Below are positions 1 through 8,400 of a DNA stretch of 10,812 nucleotides, piece by piece. The stretch is from Spirochaetia bacterium. Its GTDB lineage: Bacteria; Spirochaetota; Spirochaetia; Treponematales; Breznakiellaceae. The stretch is taken from contig BNVA01000056.1 in NCBI GenBank assembly GCA_025997755.1, forward strand, positions 1 through 10,812, read 5' to 3'. How positions within the stretch are numbered: position 1 is the first letter of the stretch; each line of letters starts with the position of its first letter. Below the pieces are notes generated by a model that did not search any database, was not told the DNA's origin, and worked only from the letters and a program-made list of their open reading frames with translations. The position numbers and the translations under genes are program-made.

Positions 1-1908
1 ATTGAAAGCAGTCAACGTAGAATTTTCTATAATTCAATTTTATTTGACGTTCTTGAATCTAACCCCAATATGCTTCAGGTTTATACAGTTTGGAAGCCAG
101 GTACGATCGATAACAGTAACTCAATTTTTAGAACAAGCTATACAAAAAGTGCAGGGAGAATATTGGAATCTCAATACGGCGCCTACCAAGAAATTCTTGA
201 TAACTTGTCGAATATTCCAACATTGCGAAATCCTAAGCACGAAATAATAGACGGAAAGGACACTCTTATATCCCGTGTTGAATATCCGATTATAGTTGAG
301 TCGACAAACGAAATTGTAGGCGTTGTAGGCGTTACAATAAATCTTACGGCTTCGCAGACCGCCATCGTAACTGAAAAACCCTACGGCACAGGTTACGCGG
401 CGTTATACGCAAAAGACGGTACTATTGTCGCGCACGGCACGCATCCCGATTGGATAGGAAAACCGTTTGCCGAAGCATCATTGAGCATAATCGGCGCAGA
501 AAGCGTTCAGGCTGTGGAAAATTCGCTTATTACCGGAAATGCAGTAACCATTGTAAACGGCGGGCGGATACTGCAGAGCTACCCATTTGACGTTGGGGAC
601 TGCAAAGAAAATTGGACAATAATGGCGGTAGTTGATGAGCATGTTGTACTTGCCGCAGTTGATCGTTTAACAAGAATGACAATTCTTATAGCGTTGGCAG
701 GTTTTATGATTTCATCCGTTATAATATTCTTTGTTTCTAACAGCATTGCAAAACCGATAGTGAATGTATCTCTTACATTAAAAGATATATCGGAAGGCGA
801 AGGCGACCTTACAAAAAATATACCGGTAACGACCAACGATGAAGTAGGAGACCTTGCAAAGTTTTTTAACAACACGTTAATAAAAATAAAAGAGCTTGTT
901 ATTACGATAAAAAAACAAGCCTCGATTTTGTCGGGTATAGGCGGCGATCTTTCCGTCAATATGGTAGAAACGGCATCAGCCATTAACGAAATTACGGCTA
1001 CCATACAAAGTATAAAAGGACAAACTATAAATCAAAGTGCGTCGGTAACGGAAACAAACGCAACCATGGAACAGATAACGGACAACTTAAAAGGATTAAC
1101 CGAACTTATAGAACAACAAACTGTAAGTGTGTCGCAGTCATCATCGGCGGTAGAAGAGATGCTTGCCAATATTCAATCGGTAACGCAGACACTTTTAAAA
1201 AATGAAGACAATGTACGTAATTTGGCGGATGCTTCTGAAATCGGGCGAAACGGCATTAATGATGTTGCAAACGATATAAAAACTATAGAAAAAGACTCCG
1301 AGGGACTTTTGGCGATCAATATGGTTATGCAGCAAATAGCAAGCCAGACAAATCTATTGTCGATGAATGCCGCGATAGAAGCGGCGCACGCCGGAGAGGC
1401 GGGCATGGGTTTTGCTGTTGTCGCCGATGAGATACGAAAACTTGCGGAATCATCATCGAAGCAGTCAAAGACAATTTCAACCGAACTGAAAAAAATAAAA
1501 GATAGTATTGACAAAATTACACGATCTACAGATTCTGTGTTAAACAAATTTGCGGCAATAGACAGCGGTGTAAGGACAGTTTCCGATCAGGAACAGAATA
1601 TACGCAACGCAATGGAAGAACAGAGTGAAGGTTCCAAGCTGATACTGGAGGCTATAACTAAATTAAACGAGATTACCGGAAATGTAAAAAGCAGATCGCA
1701 GGAAATGCTCCAAGGCAGCAGTGAAGTTGTAAAGGAAAGTCAAAAACTAAGCTCCGTTACACAAGAACTTTCTAACGGAATGAATGAGATGGCATCCGGT
1801 GCGGATCAGATCAATACGGCCGTTGAACATGTTAATCGAATATCAAGTGACAACAAAAAAAATATTGATATGCTTGTGGAGGAAGTTTCACGCTTCAAAG
1901 TAGAATGA
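1..1908 (+). CDS. Methyl-accepting chemotaxis protein, dCache-HAMP-MCP signal type (5' partial)
   Basis: This is a transmembrane chemoreceptor that would bind a ligand outside the membrane and control a CheA-CheW complex in the cytoplasm. The frame is open from base 1 with no stop, so the true start and first membrane segment lie upstream. An internal ATG at 70 should not be taken as the start, because residues before it (LESNPN) match the dCache pattern that leads into VYTVWKPG. In-window codons: periplasmic dCache remainder about 1-222, membrane segment about 226-247 ([18 protein letters not shown]), HAMP about 248-301, then a long helical signalling domain. The conserved hairpin tip lies around codons 436-486 and reads [20 protein letters not shown] followed by [15 protein letters not shown]. 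No C-terminal CheR-binding pentapeptide is visible; the protein ends SRFKVE. The family call is secure. The ligand is unknown. The DNA looks more AT-rich than gltB downstream. The stop overlaps the next gene's start by ATGA. Confidence 0.95.
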   Translation: MESSQRRIFYNSILFDVLESNPNMLQVYTVWKPGTIDNSNSIFRTSYTKSAGRILESQYGAYQEILDNLSNIPTLRNPKHEIIDGKDTLISRVEYPIIVESTNEIVGVVGVTINLTASQTAIVTEKPYGTGYAALYAKDGTIVAHGTHPDWIGKPFAEASLSIIGAESVQAVENSLITGNAVTIVNGGRILQSYPFDVGDCKENWTIMAVVDEHVVLAAVDRLTRMTILIALAGFMISSVIIFFVSNSIAKPIVNVSLTLKDISEGEGDLTKNIPVTTNDEVGDLAKFFNNTLIKIKELVITIKKQASILSGIGGDLSVNMVETASAINEITATIQSIKGQTINQSASVTETNATMEQITDNLKGLTELIEQQTVSVSQSSSAVEEMLANIQSVTQTLLKNEDNVRNLADASEIGRNGINDVANDIKTIEKDSEGLLAINMVMQQIASQTNLLSMNAAIEAAHAGEAGMGFAVVADEIRKLAESSSKQSKTISTELKKIKDSIDKITRSTDSVLNKFAAIDSGVRTVSDQEQNIRNAMEEQSEGSKLILEAITKLNEITGNVKSRSQEMLQGSSEVVKESQKLSSVTQELSNGMNEMASGADQINTAVEHVNRISSDNKKNIDMLVEEVSRFKVE

Positions 1909-2267
1909 TGACACAATCACAGGAAGATTATCTTGAAATGGTAAGTTTTCTTTCGGATGAAGGCGAGGTGCGTGTAACTGACATAGCCAGCCGGCTTGGA
2001 TTTTCCAAGCCTTCGGTATTGTTTGCCTTAAAGTCTCTTGAAGAAAAAGAGCTTGTTGAACACAAGCGCTACAGCACCGTATCGCTTACAGTAAAAGGCA
2101 GGCAGCTTGCCGCCGAAATACGTGAAAAACACGATCTAATAACATCTTTTTTGCGGGAAAACCTTGGAGTCTGTGCCGAGAATGCCGAAAGAGATGCCTG
2201 CAAAATGGAACACGTTCTTTCCGAAGAAACGCTTGGAAAGATGCGTGAAAAACTTTTAATAAAGTGA
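1905..2267 (+). CDS. Short DtxR/MntR-family metal-dependent transcriptional regulator
   Basis: This is a 120-residue cytoplasmic repressor-like protein, expected to bind operator DNA when loaded with Mn(II), Fe(II) or a similar metal. A winged helix-turn-helix occupies about residues 5-70: [20 protein letters not shown] is the HTH, and [12 protein letters not shown] is the wing. The dimerisation helices follow. Candidate metal ligands by alignment to B. subtilis MntR are D8, E11, H76, E102 and H103, with C99 where MntR has Glu and DtxR has Cys. It lacks the C-terminal SH3/FeoA-like domain of DtxR and is shorter than MntR (about 142 residues), ending soon after the ligand helix. The ATG at 1905 overlaps the receptor stop by 4 bp. 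ATG 1908 is an alternative start. No well-placed Shine-Dalgarno is visible, which fits translational coupling. Family assignment is firm; metal and targets are unknown. MarR-type annotation is possible but fits the metal-ligand pattern less well. Confidence 0.85.
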   Translation: MMTQSQEDYLEMVSFLSDEGEVRVTDIASRLGFSKPSVLFALKSLEEKELVEHKRYSTVSLTVKGRQLAAEIREKHDLITSFLRENLGVCAENAERDACKMEHVLSEETLGKMREKLLIK

Positions 2268-2273
2268 TGCGTT

Positions 2274-3668
2274 ATGCGCTACGGTGATGACGCTCCTATA
2301 GCAGCCCGTGCAACGCCGCTTGCAGAAAGCGCACTCTCTCTTGTACGTGTGTCAGGTAAAAAATCAATAGAGCTTGTATCAAGAATTTTTTCAAGACCAA
2401 AGAAATTATTAGCCGCCGGGGGAAATACGATCCTCCACGGTTGGATTGTCGAAAAAGATACGCCTGATAAAAAAATTGACGAGGTTCTTGTATGCGTTTA
2501 CCGCGAGCCTGAAAGTTATACCGGCGAGGATGGTTTGGATATTTGCTGCCACGGCGGAATAGCTGTCTCGCGTGATGTACTTGCGGCGCTTTTTTCTGTT
2601 GGATTTAGGGAGGCGCTTAGGGGGGAATTCACTTTCCGCGCCTTTATCAACGGCAAACTCGATCTTACCCGCGCCGAATCGGTAATGGAAATTGTAAGCG
2701 CAAAAAGCGGTGAAGCAAGAGGGCGGGCAGTTAAGAGGCTCTCAGGCGTCTTGGAAAACGAAATAAAAAACATAAACAAATTGATTTTAGGAGTACTTGC
2801 AGAGACAGAGCTGCTTCTGGATTATTCGGAAATTGACGGCATAGGAGATGAAAACTCAAGACTTCCCGGCGGGGATGATCTTGCACAGGCTAAAAAAAGA
2901 CTTTCCGCGTTACGCGAAACTTACCGTGCCGAAAAACTTTACCGTGACGGAGCATTGGTGGTTTTTGCAGGCTGCCCCAATGCCGGTAAATCCAGCCTAT
3001 TTAATCTTTTGCTAAAAGAAGAACGATCCATTGTTACCGAAGTTCCCGGAACAACACGCGATTATATTGAGGCATGGATAACAATAAAAGACATACCAAT
3101 CTGCCTTGCCGACACCGCAGGACTTTGTGATTCCAATGATACCGTAGAAAAGATTGGCGTTATGCGCAGTAAAAACCTGTTGGAAACCGCCGACCTTGTG
3201 TTATACGTCATAGACGGCGAGGCAGGCTTGTGCGGGCAGGACTCTAATTTTTTTATCAACAACAAAAGTCCCGGTCAGCCGTTTATCGTAATTTGGAACA
3301 AATGTGATATAGCAGGCTGCACAATAAAAGATTCAGCTATGTTAGGGTTAGACAGCGTAATTTCCGTAAGCGCAAAGACCGGGGAAGGTATAATTGAATT
3401 GATGGATAACATAGCAGATTGTCTTACAAAAAACTTAACCGTAACGGAAACCGCCGCCGCGCTTGGAAGCGAAAGACAGAAACAACTTGTCGATAATGCA
3501 TTGAAAAGCCTTGAGTCCGTTTACGCCATGGAAAACGAAAATCAGCCTTTGGATTTGATAGCGCCTGTCCTTAGGGAAGCCGTCAATTCGTTAGGCGAAA
3601 TAACCGGCGAGGTTTCCACACAAAATATACTTGAAACAATGTTCAGCAAATTCTGTGTTGGGAAATAA
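2274..3668 (+). CDS. mnmE: tRNA uridine-5-carboxymethylaminomethyl modification GTPase MnmE
   Basis: MnmE (also TrmE/ThdF), with MnmG, installs the carboxymethylaminomethyl group on wobble uridine 34 of certain tRNAs, using GTP hydrolysis and a tetrahydrofolate-derived carbon. The 464 residues match the family's usual size. The N-terminal folate-binding domain covers about 1-120, with typical SYTGEDGLDI and GEFTFRAFINGKLDLTRAE segments, and a helical domain follows. The inserted G domain shows G1 GCPNAGKS (233-240), G2 GTTRD (259-263), G3 DTAG (280-283), G4 NKCD (342-345) and G5 SAK (366-368). The C-terminus has LGEITGEVSTQNIL and ends FCVGK, with the conserved Cys at 461 (canonical FCIGK). 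The N-terminal glycine-rich PPGRGG motif is replaced by PLAESA (residues 15-20). The start at 2274 puts the family's IAxxATP motif at the right distance. The 6-bp gap from the upstream stop, with no clear ribosome site, suggests coupling. MnmG is not in the window. Confidence 0.97.
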   Translation: MRYGDDAPIAARATPLAESALSLVRVSGKKSIELVSRIFSRPKKLLAAGGNTILHGWIVEKDTPDKKIDEVLVCVYREPESYTGEDGLDICCHGGIAVSRDVLAALFSVGFREALRGEFTFRAFINGKLDLTRAESVMEIVSAKSGEARGRAVKRLSGVLENEIKNINKLILGVLAETELLLDYSEIDGIGDENSRLPGGDDLAQAKKRLSALRETYRAEKLYRDGALVVFAGCPNAGKSSLFNLLLKEERSIVTEVPGTTRDYIEAWITIKDIPICLADTAGLCDSNDTVEKIGVMRSKNLLETADLVLYVIDGEAGLCGQDSNFFINNKSPGQPFIVIWNKCDIAGCTIKDSAMLGLDSVISVSAKTGEGIIELMDNIADCLTKNLTVTETAAALGSERQKQLVDNALKSLESVYAMENENQPLDLIAPVLREAVNSLGEITGEVSTQNILETMFSKFCVGK

Positions 3669-3669
3669 A

Positions 3670-3705
3670 AAGGCAGTGCGTCTGGACGTTTAGCCGCACT
3701 GCCTT
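3670..3705 (-). terminator. Intrinsic terminator for the minus-strand membrane protein gene
   Basis: Positions 3670-3680 and 3695-3705 form a perfect 11-bp inverted repeat (AAGGCAGTGCG / CGCACTGCCTT) around a 14-base loop. Read on the minus strand, the stem is followed at once by a T-rich run (TTTTTATTT) that reaches into the mnmE stop codon. That is the classic Rho-independent layout for transcripts coming from the gene that stops at 3778. On the plus strand the stem is followed by TTGAAAACTG with no U-tract, so it would be a poor terminator for mnmE, although the hairpin could still protect that mRNA's 3' end. Confidence 0.85.
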
Positions 3706-3777
3706 GAAAACTGAAGGACTTCCACTCCCGTTATATTTTTTATCGGTGTTTGAAAAAAAACCTTTAGGGAAAAATGC

Positions 3778-5286
3778 TTATTTTTCGGTGCCAACCTGAT
3801 AGGCAACGATCGGACGGGATTTATCCCCGCGGGCTTCATCCAGAGCGTGTTCGGTTTCCTCTATTAGGCGTTCCGCGTCAATATCCCTATTGCTCCGCCA
3901 TGAAAGCCCGATTAAAAGACCGGTGTCCGCATCCGGGTCTGCGTCCAGACTTGACAGGACTTCGAGATGAAATTCTTTTGCTAAATTATAGCCTTGATCC
4001 ATATCCATACCCGGTATGATTATCTGTATTCCTTCATCGTCGTTTTCAAAAATTCTTGTACCGCGCTTAAAGAATTTTGCCGCCTTTTCTATCAAAGGTT
4101 GATACTGAAGTTCCGGCGCTGTCCATTCGGCACGTATAAAGATCAAATCCTTGTTTTCTGATTTTGCACTTTCTAATTCTTTTTCCAGTATGCTTGAAAA
4201 AGGAGCGTCATTTTTTCCAAAGTTACCGCTTTCTGCGATTTTGACGGCGGCGGCAAGCAGTCCGCCTTTTTTATCAGGTTTTTTCTCAACTTCGTTTTCC
4301 AGTGGTGACTCATCGTTTTCCAAAGGCTCGGGAATTGAAGGAATATCGGGCGGCGGCTGTTCATCGTCAATAAGCAGCGACTCATCAAGTCCATCCACTA
4401 CGGCATCGGCAAGCGGTGTGCTTACGTTTTCGGCGGGAGCGGGCTGTTGTTCATAAGGCGGCGGTTCTGCGGGCTGCGTTAACGGCTCAGTTGATGAATC
4501 ACCGGAGGTTTCGTCTACGGGTTCGGGCAAAGGCTCGGATTCGCCAAAATCAATATCAAAGTCATTTGTATTTTCGGTAAAAGGCTCGGATTCGCCAAAG
4601 TCTATATCAAAGTCATTTGTATTTTCGGCAAAAGACTCGTTCCCACCCTCGCTCTCCGTTTGAGTAGGAGCGGCGGGTTCATCTACGAATTCGGGCGGCG
4701 GCTCGTTAGGTACAAAGTCGGTATAATCGTCATCGTCCTGAATTTTAGCCGAATTACCCTCTTTTATAAGGATAATATCGAGAATAAACGTGATAAAAGC
4801 TATTACAACCGCAAAAAGTATAGCCAATAACGAAGTCCGCAGTATGTACAATAGGCGGTTATAGTTTATAAACGGGGAAATCGCGCTTATCGAGACGCCA
4901 TTATAGCCTTCGATTTTCAAATCTGAGTTAAATGGTTCACGGTAAAGGCGGTTTTGATTGTTAAAAACCGGAAATTCACCATCGAAATTGATAATATTTG
5001 TTTTTTCAATGGCAAAAACAACTCCCTGCGGACTTTGAACGATCACCGCTTCGAGGGCTTTTGAGTTTTCAAGGTAATTTTTTATCTCGTCCTTGAATTT
5101 CTTATCGTAAAAGCCTAGGACACCGGCACGGGAGGCAAAATCGGTAAGTTCTTTAAATTCTTTGTCAGCCGCATACTGTTGTTTTTGTATTCCCGTGAAG
5201 ATACGGTACGCCGCAAAACCGGCAGCGCCTGAGTAAACAATCAAACAGAAAACAGCTATGACAGATTGGATTTTCTTCCACATCAT
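3778..5286 (-). CDS. Two-pass membrane protein with acidic proline-rich linker and degenerate GGDEF-like C-terminal domain
   Basis: Function is not known; it is a 502-residue predicted inner-membrane protein. Order: membrane segment about 8-29; extracytoplasmic loop about 30-148, sized like a small sensor domain (it includes VIVQSPQGVVFAIEK); second membrane segment about 152-174; cytoplasmic linker about 180-340, rich in Asp, Glu and Pro with a duplicated ENTNDFDIDFGESEP unit; C-terminal domain about 361-498. The last resembles a GGDEF fold: a helix like those preceding diguanylate cyclase cores (SSILEKELESAKSENKDLIF), a strand-turn-strand (FENDDEGIQIIIPG) and a closing helix-strand (LIEETEHALDEARGDKSRPIVAY). 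The GGDEF position reads DDEGI, so cyclase activity is unlikely. A signalling-receptor role is inference. ATG 5286 or 5283 is the only plausible start, since an in-frame TAA lies just upstream. No Shine-Dalgarno is visible. It faces away from gltB and ends at a terminator next to mnmE. Confidence 0.85.
   Translation of the reverse strand: MMWKKIQSVIAVFCLIVYSGAAGFAAYRIFTGIQKQQYAADKEFKELTDFASRAGVLGFYDKKFKDEIKNYLENSKALEAVIVQSPQGVVFAIEKTNIINFDGEFPVFNNQNRLYREPFNSDLKIEGYNGVSISAISPFINYNRLLYILRTSLLAILFAVVIAFITFILDIILIKEGNSAKIQDDDDYTDFVPNEPPPEFVDEPAAPTQTESEGGNESFAENTNDFDIDFGESEPFTENTNDFDIDFGESEPLPEPVDETSGDSSTEPLTQPAEPPPYEQQPAPAENVSTPLADAVVDGLDESLLIDDEQPPPDIPSIPEPLENDESPLENEVEKKPDKKGGLLAAAVKIAESGNFGKNDAPFSSILEKELESAKSENKDLIFIRAEWTAPELQYQPLIEKAAKFFKRGTRIFENDDEGIQIIIPGMDMDQGYNLAKEFHLEVLSSLDADPDADTGLLIGLSWRSNRDIDAERLIEETEHALDEARGDKSRPIVAYQVGTEK
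4529..4630 (-). repeat. Two tandem copies of a 51-bp coding repeat
   Basis: Copies at 4529-4579 and 4580-4630 differ at only three of 51 bases. The unit is 17 codons, so the frame is kept. It encodes the acidic stretch ENTNDFDIDFGESEP twice, at about residues 219-252 of the membrane protein. Two of the three differences are synonymous (Ile and Asp codons) and one changes Thr to Ala. This points to a fairly recent in-frame duplication or to repair between copies. Confidence 0.9.
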
Positions 5287-5300
5287 TGGTACCGTATATG

Positions 5301-5329
5301 ATTATCGGTTTTTTTTAAGATTTTTGTAA
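5301..5329 (-). promoter_or_regulatory. Possible promoter for the minus-strand membrane protein gene
   Basis: On the minus strand, GATAAT (5306-5301) matches the -10 consensus at five of six positions. It lies 17 bases after TTACAA (5329-5324), a weak -35 match. Transcription would begin about 8 bases before the ATG, leaving almost no leader, which would fit the lack of a Shine-Dalgarno. The region is AT-rich, so a chance match is likely enough to keep this tentative. Confidence 0.25.
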
Positions 5330-5363
5330 GGAAAATCAAGCGGTGGTATCTGAGCAGCGTACG

Positions 5364-5393
5364 TAGACTTTTTTACTTTCTTTTCCACATAAT
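5364..5393 (+). promoter_or_regulatory. Possible sigma-70-type promoter for gltB
   Basis: CATAAT at 5388-5393 matches the -10 consensus at five of six bases. It lies 18 bases after TAGACT (5364-5369), a four-of-six match to TTGACA. It sits just before the strong ribosome-binding site of gltB in the divergent intergenic region. No operator, riboswitch or other regulatory structure was recognised there. Confidence 0.35.
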
Positions 5394-5403
5394 TAGAGCA
5401 TAG

Positions 5404-5410
5404 AAAGGAG
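5404..5410 (+). promoter_or_regulatory. Shine-Dalgarno site of gltB
   Basis: AAAGGAG lies 8 bases before the ATG at 5419, an ideal distance. It is the clearest ribosome-binding site in the window and fixes the gltB start, and so the length of the predicted propeptide (33 residues before Cys34). Confidence 0.8.
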
Positions 5411-5418
5411 TCTTATCT

Positions 5419-8400
5419 ATGTTAGAAGCTATAGGCGGCGTCGGCGCCCATTTAAACACAACCCCGGCAAATACAATCCAACCAGGGCTTTACAGCCGTG
5501 AGTACGAACACGATGCCTGCGGTATAGGTTTTGTAGCCGATATAAAGGGCAGGGCATCGCATGACATTGTGGAACGCGCCCTTACCGTGCTGGAGCGCAT
5601 GACTCACCGAGGGGCGGAGAGCGCCGACAACAAGACCGGCGATGGGTCTGGTGTGTTAATGCAGGTTCCTCATGCTTTCTACAAAAAATTGATTCCTTCG
5701 TTAGGCGAGCAGAACAGCTACGGCACGGGGCTTTTATTTTTGCCGAAAGATAATACGGCACAGCTTGCCATATTAAAAAAGATCGATTCCCTTGCGGAAA
5801 AGCTTGGGCTTACAGTAACGGCGTTACGCGATGTTCCGTCCGATTCTTCTGTGATAGGGGAGATCGCAAAAAGCGCGGAGCCGGTAGTAAAACAACTTTT
5901 TTTAATTAGCAAGGATTTATCAGATTTAAACTTTGCGCTCTATATTTTTAGAAAGAAGCTGGAAAAATTTTTTAGGGATGAGTTGGGGGAGCCTTTTTCC
6001 TCAGCGTGTTATATGCCGTCGTTGTCGTCCTCGACAATAGTTTACAAGGGTATGTTGATGCCCTTTCAACTTCGTCAATATTTCCCGGAATTGCAGGATG
6101 AGGCTGTTACAAGCGCGGTAGCTCTTGTTCACTCGCGGTTTTCGACAAACACTTTCCCCGCTTGGGATTTGGCGCAGCCTTTCCGTATCATTGCGCATAA
6201 CGGAGAAATCAATACGATCAAGGGCAATCGTTTTTGGGCGGCTGCCCGCGAAAAATTGTACGCGCACCCGCGTTTTGGCAGCCACTTAAAAGATATACTG
6301 CCGGTGATAGAGCCGGATAAGAGCGACTCGGCAAGTTTTGACAATATGCTTGAATTTCTTGTAATGTCTGGACGCCCTCTGCCGCAGGCTCTTATGATGA
6401 TGATACCGGAGGCGTGGAACAACAAGAATCCGTTAAGTGATGAGGTGACGGCATTCTACGAATACCACGCCTGTATCATGGAGCCTTGGGACGGACCCGC
6501 AAGCATTGTATTTTGTGACGGGCGCTATGTTGGCGGCACCCTCGACAGAAACGGTCTGCGTCCCTCGCGTTATACGATCACTAAAAACGGCATGATCGTT
6601 ATGGGGTCTGAGACCGGCGTTCAGGATTTTAAGCCGGAAGAAATTGAGTATAAAGGACGCCTAAAACCCGGAAAACTACTCTTTGTCGATCTACAAGAGG
6701 GACGCATTATTCCCGATGACGAAGTAAAACAACAGGTAAGCAGATCAAAACCTTACATGGACTGGGTTTCAAAAAATGTGCTCACGCTGCCGCAAGAAAC
6801 CGGCACGGAGCGTACTTTAGCTGATCCGCTTTTTAACGATGACCGACGGCTGCTATTTATGGAAAAAAGCCAGAATTACAGCCGTGAGGACATAGACCGC
6901 CTCTTGCTGCCAATGGTGGAGGCGGGTCAGGAGCCCACAAGTTCTATGGGGACAGACACCCCGCTTGCGGTATTCTCGGACAAGCCTCAGCGGGTGTTCG
7001 CCTACTTCAAGCAGATATTCGCTCAGGTTACAAACCCGCCCATCGACTCGATCCGCGAGGATTTGGTTATGACTTTGACGGGTTTTGTTGGAAAGCAGCC
7101 AAATATGCTGGACGAGACCCCCGCGCACTGCCGCCGTATAAAAGTTAAAAACCCGATTTTGACGCCTGAGGACCTGCGCGAATTGAAAAAAATAGCCAAA
7201 GAGGAATTTAAGCTGGTTGTAATAGATTCTGTGTTTCACTCCTCACTAGAACAAGCATTGGACAACTTAGTATCCCAAGCTATCGAAGGGGTAAACGCCG
7301 GAGCCTCACTCATAGTGTTGTCCGACAAAAAGAGCCTTGAACCTGAGGCGGGATTATGCGCAATACCCTCATTGACGGCAGTAGGCGCTGTTCACCACGG
7401 GCTTATCAAAAACGGCTTGCGGATGAATGTGTCGATCATAATTGAGTCGGCGGAGCCGCGTGAGATAATGCACTATGCCCTGCTTTTCGGTTACGGCGCG
7501 GATTTGATTGTGCCCTATGGCGCACTGGCGGCTATTGCCGGTATCTGCCGCAGTTTCGACGGAAAACGGGCTGGCGAGTACAAAGATGCGGAGCATAACT
7601 ACCTTAAAGGTTTAGCAAAGGCAATGTTAAAGGTTATGTCCAAAATGGGTACAAGCACACTGCGCTCATACCGCGGGGCGCAGATCTTTGAGGCTGTGGG
7701 ACTTGGGCAGGCTGTTATCGATAAATGCTTTGAAGGTACCGCCAGCCGCATAGGAGGGGCAGGTTTTGCGGAGCTTGAGGCGGAAGCCCTAGCCTCGTAC
7801 CGCGCTGCCGTGGAAGCCGACGGGCGGCTTGATGCGGAACCCGCCCCTCAGGACTACCTGCTGGAAAGCGCGGGACAGTACCGCTGGCGCAGAAACGGTG
7901 AGCGTCATGCTTGGAATCCCGACACAATACACCTATTGCAGTGGTCAACCCGCACAGCCGACTACGCCAAATTTAAACAATTCACAGCCATGTCAAATAC
8001 CTTAAACCAAAGCCCGCACGTTATTCGCGGCTTGCTGGATTTTGCCCCCCATCCCCCCATCTCCCTAAACGAAGTCGAACCCGCAGAAGAAATCATGAAA
8101 CGTTTTACTACCGGAGCTATGTCTTTCGGCTCAATCTCGAAGGAAGCTCACGAAACGATAGCCGCCGCGATGAACTCAATACACGGTAGATCGAACTCAG
8201 GCGAGGGCGGCGAGGACGCGATCAGATTCGCAGTTTTGCCCGATGGAACATGTACGCGCAGCGCGATTAAGCAGGTGGCGTCGGGACGCTTTGGGGTAAC
8301 ATCGGAATACCTTGCAAACTGCACGGAATTGCAGATAAAGATGGCTCAAGGGGCAAAACCCGGCGAAGGAGGGCAGCTGCCCGGACACAAGGTAGACAAG

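Noticed and set aside
2..247. Plus-strand ORF of 81 codons at the left edge
   Set aside because: It lies in another frame of the chemoreceptor gene, whose frame is open from base 1 and shows dCache sequence.
579..1547. Two minus-strand ORFs opposite the chemoreceptor
   Set aside because: Both are antisense to a well-conserved receptor domain and show no family features of their own.
3706..3777. Possible small gene or RNA between mnmE and the membrane protein gene
   Set aside because: The 72 bases beyond the terminator hairpin hold A and T runs only, with no coding frame or stable structure I could support.
4151..4456. Plus-strand ORF of 101 codons rich in Ser, Gly and Ala
   Set aside because: It is antisense to the acidic proline-rich linker, whose codon bias yields Ser/Gly-rich shadows. 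It has no ribosome site and no recognisable domain.
5291..5318. Short ACCG...CGGT pairing followed by eight T residues, resembling a terminator
   Set aside because: The stem is only four base pairs and no plus-strand gene ends there. The T-run is better read as AT-rich promoter DNA of the divergent region.
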